Assembly: GCF_002078875.1 (NCBI RefSeq)
Contig: NC_034421.1
Span: forward strand, 1,712,917-1,776,916
Direction: 5' to 3'
Source: Numida meleagris
Taxonomy: Eukaryota; Chordata; Aves; Galliformes; Numididae
DNA: 64,000 nucleotides
The notes beneath the pieces are model-generated. The model worked only from the letters and a program-made list of their open reading frames with translations, searched no databases and was not told where the DNA came from. Each line of letters starts with the position of its first letter. Position 1 is the first letter of the stretch. Shown one piece after another: positions 47,801-61,025 of the stretch. Both the position numbers and the translations under genes were made by a program.

Positions 47801-50800
47801 GTCCCTCCAGCTGAGGGAAACGATCCAGATAAACTCCCAGGCGCTCTCAGCACTTGTGCTGCTCCGCAAATATAGCCCAAATTTTGAAAATCCCACCCAC
47901 TGAGAGCTACTCCCACCATTCAAACAGAGATCAGCCGCTTGCCCTGCCCATGCCTGACAACTACTGAAACTTTGCTGCGTCAGTGGAAAAAAATGCCTCA
48001 TCCATCACACACAAAGTCACACTGCACTAAATTGCTCAGCTCCCTTCTCTCTCACCCCACTGCTTGGCAGGACAATGTTCTCCATCTCCGCTCAGGTTCT
48101 GCACTGAGATGTTTGCATATTGATTGAGTACTTCTCCTGCATTGAGAACACAGGGCTTTGGATGGTGCATTGTAAATTAACTCTTTGTTTTGGAGTATAC
48201 TAGCTGGAGTTTGCTATACACATAAAGAAAAGCATCGTCTGTCTTGTTTCTTATCTGTAGGATGGGAAAACATACATTGCTATGGAGAATTCTAGCCATC
48301 TCCGGCCCTCTGAACAGCGGCAGTGGCTTTCCAGACATCTGCTAAGCAGGGCAGAAAACAGCTGGGGCACAGCAATTTTGCTGCTCCCAGCAGTTGCAGC
48401 AATTTTCTCGCCCTTAGCACTGGCTCTATCTGGTCATTAATTTTTGTTTTCAGCGTTATTATTACTACTACTATTCTAAATAACAATGGAACGAATTCCT
48501 TCTCAGAAATAGATTATTTTTTAAAAACAAATGTTACTACATCTTGTGACAGCAAGAAGAGAAATGTTCTCATTGTACGAGTGGATAGAATTCCTTCACG
48601 CTAGATGGTGGGCTACTAGGAATGACATTCAGAACAAACTGGGAGTCCAAATCGGACAACGCAGGGAGCCACTGGCTTGGGCATCTGGATGTGCTGGCTT
48701 CTCTACTCCTGGAGCAGTAGTTGCCCCCAAAGGTACAAACCCCGAGAACATGGGGGTCCCACAGCGCGACAGCCCAAACTGGCAGGAAAGCAGGGAGGAT
48801 CTATCAGACCACAAATGGACAAGGAATTGAAAACATTTTTTGACCGATGCCAAATGATTGTGCTGCTGGCCTCAGGAAAATTAAATGCTGAACAACAAAA
48901 CACAATAATTTGGGGCCAGTCAAAGAGGTCTTGCTCAGCCCCAAGCCGAAAAATTTTTGGTTCGTTTGATGCTCTTTAAAAAACTAAAAAAATAGCACAG
49001 ACACATTTAAAAATGGGGTATTTGGAAGGAAAAAAAAGAGAGAGAGAGAGAGAGAAGAAAATACTTCGGTTTCTTTTCCAAGTTTCGACCATTTTGCAAG
49101 CTTACCTCAAGACATTTTCAAAAAGCTGCTCAGTTCATCTCAGCATGCCGCATGCCTGGAGCCACAGCATTTTGTCCCAGCCAAGGTGCCTCTGCCAGAG
49201 GAGGTTCTGGGGATGGATAAGAGAAAACATGATGAGGAGCGGAGCAGAAACATCAGCACGCCTTCATGCATGACTCCACCAACTCCTGGCTATGTCTGGC
49301 AGCCCTGCAATCCTTCAGTTATTTCGGTAATGCCTCAGATTCCCAAGACTGAGGTCTTGCTGTGCTCAACATCATAGAAGTAACAAAAGAAATCCCAGCC
49401 CTAAGGAGCTCACATTTTGCTTTCACTGCCTGTTGAAAGGAGCCAAAGAGCTTTGGCCTGGAAACCCCCAAGACATCTCCAAGAAGATGTCCAACTTCTG
49501 CCTTCTGCAAAAGACATGACTATAGTGGATGCTGTGTCAGGCTGGGGAGCTGGACAGGCCTTGTCTGGTGGAAGGACCACATAACACCTCTCTTCCAAGC
49601 AAGAGGTCAAGACATGGTCTTTAAAATGAAGCCCTCTAAGTCATGTTACATCAACACATCCTGTAAGCACAACCTCACTTGGCAGTACAAGGAGCTGTAC
49701 ACCACAATACAAAGAACTCAGAACTGCCCAGCCAAGAGCAAGCAGCGTACAGCCAATAAATACACGGTAACGTCCACAGAAATCATTTAAAAATGATCAC
49801 TGACTTGTTTTGCTCCTTGACAGAGTACCACACAGCGCTACCTTAGCTCATCCTTCAGCAATGAACCACACAGGGCAGAACTGGTGACAAAATAATCCTG
49901 ACCACACCAATAAAACCACTCTCACCTTACGTGCCATCCCACCTCACAGCCCCTGGCTTGCCGGGGGTCTCTGACTGACGGGTGGAAGATGCAGGCCCCA
50001 TTTCTGGACAGTGCCAGGGCCTGGTTCTGCCCTGCCAGCAGCCTCCCCAGACGGTCGAGCCCTGCAAGCAGAACACAATTACTTGCTAAAGGATAATTTA
50101 GAAACTTGCTCCTTTTTGCAAACACCTCAGACCGTGGGGCAGCTGGGGCAGAGCGCTGAGGCTGTGGGGGGCACCTGGCCACTCTTTAGGGCCTATTAAC
50201 TCCCTGAAGAGGCAGAGACGTGCCCTGGTGCAGGCTCCTCCACCCACTCACCATCATCCCCAAGAGAGCTGACTTCCCGGCTTTCTTGAAACCAAAGTGT
50301 TTAGCAATCTCTTGTAAATACTGAAATAAATCTAATTATTCACATAATTGGAAAAAGAAAGCCCCTGCTGTTTCCCAAAAAGCAGGCAAAACAACCCATT
50401 GCGACAATGCAAGAGAGAAACATGTTTGCCATCCCAACCCTATACGGAGTTTGTCAGAAAGCCCCTCAGTCCTCTTTGGCCTGTTGCCAGTCCCACACCT
50501 ATGTTCAGAAATACTTGCACAATGCAGCAGAAAACCAAAGAACCAAACCAGTGAACTCTCCAAACCCAAACGAAAAAAACAAATTGGGCAGAGCAAGCCG
50601 TCCGTCTGCTGCAGGAGAGCAGTGCAGCCGGGACACGGGGTCTGGCCACGCGGGCTGCTCTCCCCTCACACCGCCCTGCAGCTCCCAGAGCTGAAAGCAG
50701 GAGCAGCACAGCAAGTGCCAAATGGTGGCTTTCCAGCAGCTCGGTAATGAACTGGGAGTGGAAGCTCCTTTGGCTGACTACCCCAAACATGAACCGTAGG

Positions 50801-53800
50801 CTTGCAGGTCCCTTGTATACTCAGTAGAGGACACAGAGCAGAGTACAAAGACATTGCTTTAAACCACCTCGCGTGTTATCAGATCCCCTCTAACGCGCAC
50901 AGGGAAGATGGATGTCTCTGGGTCTCTGGCTCCTGACAGAGCTGCCGTTGTTCCTCCCTCTTTGTGCCTCCTGTCTCAGTTCTGCTCTATCTCGCTTTCT
51001 CTTTTCTTGCCCCGGGGTTCCCTGTCCCCTTGCCTCACCATGCAGGGACAAGTTCTGCAGAGCGCTGTGCTTTCCCAAGGGAGCACATCCCTGACCCTGC
51101 CAGCCTGCTGCAGGGGATGAAGAATACTAAAACAATATTTCTTTTCCTTTTCTCCCTCCTTAATGGCTTCTGCTCTCCTACTTCCCCATCTGAATGTTTG
51201 TGCCCATGGGTGCCCTCATGGATCCAGGGCTGCTCCCTGGGTCAGAGTAGAGGGAAAGGAAAGCCCCAGCTGTGCCCTCTACCAGGATCAGAAGGCAGAA
51301 GGGGACTCCCCAAGCAACTCACGGGGCTGTGCACCAATAGTTAAGCCATGCTGGGAGGCAGTAAGGACATGAAACTCCCCTTTCCCAGACAGGGTGAGTC
51401 AGCTCGGTGGAGCCATGGAGCTCAGACAGTGCAGTCGTCCCTGCAGCAACTGCATTAACTCCTTGTGGCTTGTTTTCAAGCCCAGAAATAATCAATAGAA
51501 GCTGCGGAACACACTAAGTTATGATTTGCTTCTTTTTTTGCTAAAATTATGTGCAACTTCATTACACTGGTGCCAACGCAAGCTGCCAGACACAGAGCCC
51601 TGATTCAAGGAAGAACTGCCTCAAACACTCACCTCCCAGCAGAACAGGAGGTGCCATGTGAGCGGTCAGCTGAAAGCACAGCTGGAATGTGAGCGTTTGG
51701 GGCAGTTCTTCCTTGCGTCAGGGCTCGATTCCTTTGCTGGCCACCCTCCTGAGCTGGAACTGCCGGAGCAGGCTCACGTCGGCTCTGTGCCATTGCATTC
51801 AGGGCTGCACACATGTTCATCATGGCTCAGGTTGGTCATGTCAAGCCTCAGCTCGCAGCAGCTGCAGGGGAGGCAAAAGCCTCTTCCTATTGCACAAGGC
51901 AGAGATGTCCGTGTTGCGGTCCCAATGTAAATCAGTGCTGGGAACTTGAAATTGAGACTTTCCTCCAGCGATGAGTAATCCCTTTGCATAATTCCCCTCT
52001 GGATGTTTTGGATACAGCAACATATTGTTTCTCCTCTAGTGGCAGATTTTGAGAGGGCTTTCCTACCAATTCACGTCTAGTAGGGCTTCAAGTCTGCTTA
52101 ACAATAAATGAAAAAATTGCTCATATTGGGAGACAAAAAAAATACACCAATGTTTTTAGAGGAATGAGTCTCCCTTACTTTGAAACATATGTTTCCTCCT
52201 TTGTATCTGTTGTGTCTTTGTTGGCTTTTTTTCCAAGCTTCTTAGCAAACGTGTTGTCACGAACAATATGGCTCAAGCAAAGAGAGCAAATACTTTCAGA
52301 AAGCAAAGTTTTCAGAAGTCGTAATGGTTGATTCATCATGGTAAACACCTGATTTATGTATTTGCTGTCCCTCTAGTGAGGGCATTACCACATGGCCCAA
52401 GACTGAAATGCCCAATAAAAACAGCTATAATCTTGAGTACCAAATGGTGTCAATGATCTACTTACCATAAACTACTGAACTGGTCATAGAAAGGTTTGCT
52501 ATGATGACTCATTTCCAGGAAAGTTATTAGCTTCTCAGCTGAATTTTAGATGGCAGGGGAGAGAAAATGTGCTAAATAAGTCTAATAAATACTACAAATT
52601 ATTCACCCTCTTCTGACATCCGCAGAGATGACCGCTAGCTGCATACACCTCCCTCATTCCCTAAGGGGAAAAAGCAGAGAGGCAAAAGTAGAATAAGACT
52701 TCTCTGTTCCCTTGGAGCAACAGTTACTAGTGCTTCCCCAGAGCACCCTCCTGCCACCAGGATGTCAGAAGAGGCCAATCGTGCCCAGGACTTTACAGCT
52801 AAATGCAGGTCCAGTTCAGGAAATGGCACATGAGCAGAGCAGCTCATTAATATGGGAACAAACAGGGATTTCTGAGCCTCCTCTGCACGGAGCACTGCTG
52901 CAGTCCCACTGCCTGCAGTTTGGATTTTTCATCAGCTGTGACAAAACCCTGGCAGTGATGGGGCTCTCAGTGACAAACTCCCACCTGCACCCCACCTGCT
53001 AAGGCTGGAGCAGCCCATGGGCTCTGGTCAATATGAAGCAAATGTGAATTTGGTGTTTTCAGTTGATTCCTCTTCTGCAGACTCAATCTCTCTTGAGAGA
53101 CCTGTTACTATTGCGGATATGCCTCTAGGAATCTTTCCTTCAAAATCATTAAAGATTACATCTGACAAGGTTTAATGGGCCAGCACAAGGTCTGTTTTGT
53201 CTAAATCCATTAAAAAACACTGGACAATAAGACTTAATGTCGTGGTCCAGCCCAAGTTGATCTTTGGTACAGGAAACATTTGTCCCTAAATTCATTCCTG
53301 CATGGCCCAACACAAGGAGTACCCTTTCCCAGCTGATTTCCCACTCCCTCTGCTGCAGATCACACAGCTGACTGTGGGCTGAGTGAATCACAGAGATGTT
53401 CTCTGTACACAGTTCCTTTCTGAAGAACGCTGCCTCATCCTCATTAAAAACAGCCCTGCCATCGTTTGTTTTCCTTCTGCTACCCATATGCTCCTGAGCA
53501 CCTTTATTAGAAGCTTTGAGCTTGGAGTTAAGAGCTAATTAAACTGACAGCGCTGCCTCACTGCAACTCATTGCAAAACAATTCAAATTCCATTTGGTTT
53601 AATTTCTTGGAAGTGAAACCAAGCAGTGCTGGTGAGAGGAAGATACCTGCAAAGCACGGCAGAGTTGCATGCCCTTGCCACTGCTGTGCGTGTTGATGCA
53701 GGCTGAGATGCAGAGCATGCCAGAGGGGAAGGCTGGGTATCAGCTCTGTGCCCTGCAAAGGGGCAACGAAGCTGGGGATACAGACAGGAGAATCTGCTTG

Positions 53801-56800
53801 AGGCAGGAGCAGCCTGAGTAATACTGACCCAGGCAACTCAGTTCTTAACTTGAATAGAGAAGTTACTTCGGTTTTTTTTTTGCTTTTTTTTAACAACACA
53901 TTTAAAATCACAGCACTCGAAATCCCTGCTTAACACTTTTTTTCTCATTAAAATTATCTCAAATTTTAAATAACATAGCAAGAGATCTTTGAGAGGCACA
54001 CAGAGGCCAGCTGCTCAGGAGTTAGCTGTTCTCTGCTCAGGTGGGCACGTCGCTGCCTTTGGAAAACCACAGCTTGGCAAAGCATGATGCCCAGGTCACC
54101 ACGCTTTGCTCACAGCACCCGCAGCTCCAGGCAGAACGCTTGGGAAACCAACAGGAATTTCAGTCAGCGCTGACACTTGTTTGTGAAAACGCAGAGCAAC
54201 ATGAAAGCCATACCCACATAGCAAGCTGATGGCCAGGCTTGGGCAGGAGATGGATTTCTTGGTGAAATCAGGACGCAACTTCAACATCTCAACTCCCTTT
54301 TTTGTTTGCAAGTTTAAAAAAAAACTGAATAATTAAAAAAAAAATCTGTCAGGCAGCTCTGTTCTGTGCATGAGAAGGTGTTTGACTTAAATTTTGTAAA
54401 ACCCTCCAACAAAACAACGTCCCCGTTTGATAATTTCTACCTCAGACACCTGAGACAGAGCGGGAGCCCTTCATGCTGAGCCATCCAGCAGAGGACAGCT
54501 TTGCTGCTCAGTGCATTGTGTGCAGCCAAAAAGCTCATCCGAACCTCCCAGCAACTCCAGGTAAGCGCTGGCACCAGCACCTTGAGGCCCCAGCTGTTGG
54601 CACCTCAGGGCCCAGCCTTTGGAAACCATCCACAACAATCATCATTTCTAACTCTGCTGAGCAAATTAGCTCTCGTTCTCACACGCTTGGCTGCAAACAA
54701 TACAGACCTTCGCACAGAGGGGTGTGCGGGCACCTGACCCGACCAGGAATGACGCTCTCACTGCTCACAGCTTTTGAACCTTTGTGTTTAGGGACCTCCA
54801 CCACCACTGCTGAAATGGGCAGCGCGGGGTGGAACCAGAGCTGAGGAGGCCTTCCATCAACACACTGCATCCCTTAACACTGGAGAAATCACGTTGTTGA
54901 CTTATTTAACTTCATCAGCTATAAACCTGAACCATCTGCACGCTGCCTCATGCCCCCCTGCTTTGTTGAGGTCACATTTTTTTCCAAAGCACTGATTCAC
55001 AGGAACTTTCCACGGTGCCGTCTGCCACCTCTCCTGAGTTATCAGCATTTTTCCATAGTCAGAGATGAGGAATGGGAAAAAACTCTGCATTATCCTATTG
55101 ATATAGGATAGTATAAATTATGTTCTATTTTTATGTCGTACCAGAGATCCAAGCCTAACAACCTGTAAAGCTACAGCTACCTTTGCAACTCCAATCACTG
55201 ATACATTACTGAACAAGTAACTGGAGTCTAAGAAACAGGAGCAGAAATAATGACTGGGAAAGAAGTAGCATAGAAGAATGGTACTTTTCTGCTCTCACTC
55301 TGTACACAACTAGCTTGTCCTGTGTTATAAATGCTATATGAGTATCTTACTGCAAAAGGATTTTCAACCACGTTGCTCTGTAGATTATATGAATTTTTCT
55401 TTACAATCATTGCCTCTATAATCATTTAAGTAACAAATCACTGCCATGATGCATCACTCAAAAATGCTTTGCTTTCAGGTTATAAACGTGGGATTTGAGA
55501 TGCAAACCAACGTTTTCTGCCTGGCCTCTAGAACATGGCAGTAAACGCTCTACCATAGTTATAAAACCACAGCATGGCCCGATGGCTGAGATGATGACTC
55601 TTTGGTTGTGATGTGCCCCATTTAAAACTCTCCATGCAAAAACAAACAAAAAAAAAACCCTCTGAAGTTATTTTAAGAAGCAGTCGAAGGGATCGACTTA
55701 TTTTCATTAACTGTGATAGCAAATGAAGCATTTGTTGGAGCTGTGCTCTCAAGTTGCCCACACTGCAACTGTGGTGGAAGAGCTTGCTGGAAAAGAGGGA
55801 TTTCTGCTCTATCACTTTGTGGAACCAGGACCTGAGGACTGAATGGTGAAAATGAGTCATTTGAAGAGTACAAACTCATTTGGTACTTCTGCTATTTGAT
55901 TCAGCGCTGCTCTTGCTTAATATGGAAACTCATGAGCTATGGGGAATCTTTCCTCCTCCAGCTTAAAATGAATGGAAAGACCTATTCTCGTGCACCCTCT
56001 GTGAACCTGCCATTGATTCAGACGCTCATTTCCACACCTTCACTGTACTTCCTCACTCAGACCATTCCTACAGATGATCTTTTGGAGCTGGAAACACCGT
56101 GGAGAAAACATAATTTCCTGCCTGCTGCTCTAAGGGAACCTTGAAGCAGTGTTCCTGTGCTATGTGCTCTGAAACAAAATGTACAACTAGTAAGGCCAAA
56201 TGAAGAATTACAGTGAAACAAGTAAACAAATAACGACTGAAGTAAACTGGCAACAAAGAGGCAGATCTTACAGGACAGGACAAATTGCTGCTCTTTTTCT
56301 AACTCAATTTTTAACTTCAACTGATCCCTAATCGGCACCACCCTTGAGTTCAATGGGAATAAATAGGAGGCATGACTTTCAGAGCAGCCCACGCATTAAA
56401 TGAAAAGTACAGCCCACCAACACAAGTGTGGTTATCACAACAGTGCAGCAACAGGCTCTGCAAGAAGTAGGCAGAAATGCTGATGTCCATGGAGCTCTCT
56501 GACTGCAGTGGGATGGTTTTCACTCCGTCTGCCTTGAAGCCTCATTCCTCCCGCTCAGCACTGGGGATTTCTGCCCTTTAAAAGACTGCTTTGAAGAGCA
56601 GTAGCTGGATAACGTAAAACGTAAAGATGTCAGACGTACTGCAGGTTACTCACTACAAATACACGTTCCCCATAAGTCTAACATACCCTCCTGATGAGAT
56701 AAATCTATTTTTTCTGTGATGGATTTTCAGAGATGCGCATCAATAGTACTTATACATGTGAAATTCTAAGCCCAGAAAATCAGCAAGTCAACTGGGAGTC

Positions 56801-58879
56801 CTGGCACCGAGCAGGCAGCATGGCGCTGTACTCCGATCCCCAGTGATGGCACACAGCAGTTTTGCTATTTAACCCAAGGGAGCTCTGTATACTTCAGAGA
56901 AAAGAGAGAGGGTGAGGAAAAAAAATATCTGTTTGTCATCATGGGGGCAAAATAGCTGCTAGACAAATTCATCCATCTCACAAGATTACTGTCATCATCT
57001 TCTCTACAGCTTTTTTTTTCCCCCCTCTTCCACTACGTGTGTATAGAGAAGAGCAGAATGATGAAAGATTAAATAAGAACAAGTTGAATGACAAATTCAG
57101 TAGTTATATAATAACGAGGAAGTTCTTCAGAACTGTTTAGGAGCAAAATTTGTCTTGTATACATAAGACAGGCTATTTCAGCATGGCATGTGACCTACTC
57201 TGCCCATAAGGCTTTGCAAAGACATTATGGGGGAAATTAGAATTACAATTCAAACAGTAAAAAAAAGACTGAAACAATATCGGTAGGAGTGAAAGAAAAG
57301 AATCCTGGCTGATACTATTTAACATTTGGAGCAGTTCTAGAAAATTTTAAAAGTGGGAGCTGATGAAAATGAAAGAACTAAGCTTTGAATTTGGTAAACG
57401 ATGCTTACTTGATTACACCCATATGCAGTCACTGATGAGATCTTGAACAGAACTGATGAAAAACTGGATTGTTTACATGTATTAAACCAAGCAAATGGGA
57501 ATCTGAGCTGAATGTGCCAAAAAACCTTGAGAATAAAAATGCTAGCAATAATTGCTACATTTTATGTGTCAATGGCACGCCGGCAAGGCTTCTGCATCAA
57601 ATTCTGACCAATGGAAAAAAGGTTGGGTATGTGAAACTGTAATATCACTTATCTACCAAGCAGGACACCTGATGACTGACAACTTTAATTTGAGCGTGAA
57701 ATTGGCTGACTAGCTGTTGAAACATCCATCCCTTTTGACAGGGACAGCAGTCTCCAGATATTTACCACTAGAAACTTCCAAAGTCAACCGCCTGCTGTAC
57801 TCATCTTCATTTCAAGCAGCAAAGAGAGAGCCTTAATCCAAATCACAGCTCTCCCTCCATGAGCAGGGCAGCGGTCTCCTCGTGGTGCGGTCATCACGCA
57901 CCGTTCCTCTCTCTATGGAAAGGTCCATGTCCTCAGGAGAGATCTAAGCACTGGGGAGCTGAGTACCCAGAGGGCAGCGTGAGGTCAGGTCGTGAGCTGA
58001 ATCCAAAGGAACAATTTAATATGGAATTAAAATGTGCATCAGGAGGGCAGATTTGCAGCCAGAGCTCTCAGTGGGTTGTTGACAGCCCAAGGGGACCCGC
58101 TGCAGCTTGATTTCGTTGTTGGGTTGCACGCATGTCATCTCACATGAACAAACCACGAATATAACCAAGCAATGGGGCTACAATCCATGTTATTGTACGG
58201 CCCCTACCTCTGCTCTGCACTGAAAGCTAGCCTTTCTTTTCAAAACAAACACCAAATGTAAGTGAGAGCAGCCAAGACAACCACGACTCCTGTGTTGTAT
58301 TGCTGAGTGTCACCATGCTGTCCTGCCTGGACAGCAGAGAGAAGTGAGTGTGGAACGTGTGCTTGGCTAGGTTAGGACAAAACCAGTCCTAACTGCCTTT
58401 TTGTTGTTTTTAATCTCTTTTTAAGCTGCAGTCTCACCAGTACAAAGACCTAGCAGTAATTCTGAACCCTATTACATTTGCATGCCTTAATTTATTTAGG
58501 GAACTCATTAGTACTCATTTAGTTATCCTGATTTTGATATTTGCCATCCACTCTGGGTTGAGGGATTGTTTACATCTAAACAACAATTAGAACAGAAGCC
58601 AGACAGGAAATTCTAAAATCCTCTCAAGTCAGCCCTGAGTTGCAAGCTGCCTTCCTACAGGACTCATTGCTGCCAGAGAAACCAATTTCAATTCCTTCAG
58701 CCTCACTGCAGCACCACGTGCAGGTTTGGCTTTCCCTCCAGTTTGTCTTGGTCTAGGAACTCCAGAAATACTTGGTATCCCAGCGAAAGATGTCCACACA
58801 GAACATCCCTCCCTTCAAAATGGACTCTCTCTCAACCGATGGCTGAGTGACCAACATAGATGTTCCATAGAGATGATGT
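47801..58879. other. No gene recognised
   Basis: Mixed-composition DNA with one AG repeat near 49040. Overlapping open frames of 60-126 codons on both strands look like chance. I found no paired splice sites worth calling. Confidence 0.5.
49030..49054 (+). repeat. A-rich and (AG)n simple repeat
   Basis: A short A run passes into about nine AG units. Confidence 0.9.
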
Positions 58880-58955
58880 TAAAACAAACAACAACAACAA
58901 AAACCCTCAAAAACTAAAAAAACAAACAAACAAACAAAAAAACACAACAACAACA
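58880..58955 (+). repeat. A-rich CAA/CAAA low-complexity tract
   Basis: The tract alternates CAA, CAAA and A runs for about 75 bases. It may be the remnant of a retroposon tail, but there is no recognisable element body beside it. Confidence 0.85.
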
Positions 58956-60879
58956 CTGCTCCCCTCCCAGCTTTATGATGAATTTATGGCTCTTAAGATC
59001 CTATTTGGCATTGTGCTCCTGGTTCTTCGGCTGCCTGGTGCCCCAAAGCAGCCCTAGGGTGACTTGGCTGTGCCAAAGCAGACCACAAGACACTAACAGT
59101 GCTTAACTTTCCTAAAAATACCATCCAAACAATGGCCTAGGGGAATGGCAAAGTACATATGAAGCCTGAATGCTGCATTGACTTTTGGATTGCAACAGAA
59201 GGCTTCCAAGGAATTGAAGGATTACTGCTCATTTTCATTCAAAAAGGAAAAATAGAACTGATGAGTATAACATGTACACGTACAGTATGCTGAGCGCTGC
59301 ATCAGCCCAGAGACTATTAGCACATAATTAATTAAAACGGCTTGGCACTTAAGCTTATGCTACTGACACTACATGAGCTAACGCTGGCCCACTTTCTACT
59401 CTGATTATAGCCCATGTCAATAGGACGGACACATCTGAAATCATTTCCTGCTCTTTGTTACAGTGTGTGCCAAGAACAGGAGAAACTGATGCTATAAAAC
59501 AGAGAAAGCATCTCGAGCTTTGCAATGGAGGATGGAAAAAGGACAAGGAGCGTGCAGGCAGCCCTCGGTGGTGACACGCTCCTGCAGATGAGAGCCCCCA
59601 GACCGCTGCGAGAACTCTCTGATGGAGCACTGCAGGCACGTCTCAGAGCAGCAGGGCTCTCACTTCAGAACACAAAGCGGAAGAGGTGGATGTGCAGAAA
59701 AATGAGATGGGGAATTCAATAAAAACGAATCGGAGCTTTGCAAACTTCTAGAAAAAATGTTTCTGCAAGTGTTTTGGATTCCTAATTTAGCTGCGTTAAA
59801 AAGCCACTGAATCAAAGTAGGCTCTCTTGGCCAGAAAATATTTTCTTCCCAAGTGTTGCAGTCAAATACTGCAGGAATCCCAAAGGGTTCTTTCTCTCCC
59901 AGGCGTAAGGACGAGGAGCTGCTCTGACATGGTCCATGTCTACTTGGGTAAGCTCCCCCAGCTCCTTCGGCCTCAGCGGGGCTCTGCTGCTACCCCAGCT
60001 TGGGCTCAACCTGAAGCACAAATCTGACAGTACCGAGCTCTGTGCATCTGCACAACACACTAAATGCAACTCTTGAGGATTTATTAGTGTTTCAGTGTCA
60101 CCAAGAGCTGATTAATTATCAAGGATTTCTCCACTGCAGCTAAAGGGAGAGAATCGTGCTTTGAAGAACAGCATCATCCGCACCAGCTGAGTAGCAGAGA
60201 GCTAATTATTTCTGTCTATGTCATTGTTGCTGCCATCAGTGGGGAGAAGCTGGCATTTCTCCAGCTTCTAGTACTCTAAGGTAATAACAAAGTGTCTCAG
60301 CATGCAGCGTGTTAGAAGGAGATTTAATGTGCTTGCTGAATATTGTATTGAGCTCCTGATTTGTGTCAGCAAGACCTGCTAATTCATAAGAAAAAGTGTC
60401 ATCAGAACTTATTTTACATACGTTTAGACACGGGCAAATTACACCAGAGACAGCCTGAGTGTAGCCATTAGGACTTTGCTGCAGATCTCGTCTGACTTGG
60501 AGGGTTGCTAAGGGTGCAGGCAGCTCGCTGTGCAGCAGCCCGCTCGGCCGTGGCCTTGCAGGGGTCCGGCCCTCCTGCACTGCTGCCCCACTGCTCCTCT
60601 GCCAGCACAGAATCTGCAGTGTCCTGCTGCTCCTCTTGCACCTCCCCTGTGGCTGCATCCTGCAGTGCTGGGGGAGCAAGCTCAATCGGCTCCTGCAGCT
60701 CCCTCACCTCTCCTGCTGCATCTATAACACAAGGCCTGACCTAAGACTCCTGCGTCTGCCATTTAAAAACTGGTCTCTCAAAATACATCAGATTTCTACT
60801 GACACCCCATTTCCCCAGATAAAATCAAACAGGAAAACTATTGCAACCGGTTCCGAGATGGAACAGTGCTTGGGTTCCT
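58956..60879. other. No gene recognised
   Basis: Mixed-composition DNA. The 149-codon minus-strand frame at 60236-60685 overlaps three shorter frames and lacks paired splice sites. Confidence 0.5.
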
Positions 60880-61025
60880 CGGGTGGTGCCAGGCTCCATC
60901 CCGCCTTGGGGGCGAGGAGCGGCTGCCCTGCTGGGACAGCCTGGCGGTGGTTGGTGAGGGACCGAGCGGGAGGGCCGGCACGTGGCTCCCTCCTGGAGCC
61001 TCCAAGGCTGCAGCGTGCATTTCGA
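60880..61025. promoter_or_regulatory. Small CpG-rich patch
   Basis: About a dozen CpG dinucleotides occur in roughly 145 bases, well above the surrounding sequence. It is too short for a typical CpG island, and no start site or gene is visible next to it. Confidence 0.25.

Noticed and set aside
60236..60685. 149-codon minus-strand frame
   Set aside because: Three other frames overlap the same GC-richer interval, and there are no splice sites or recognisable motifs.
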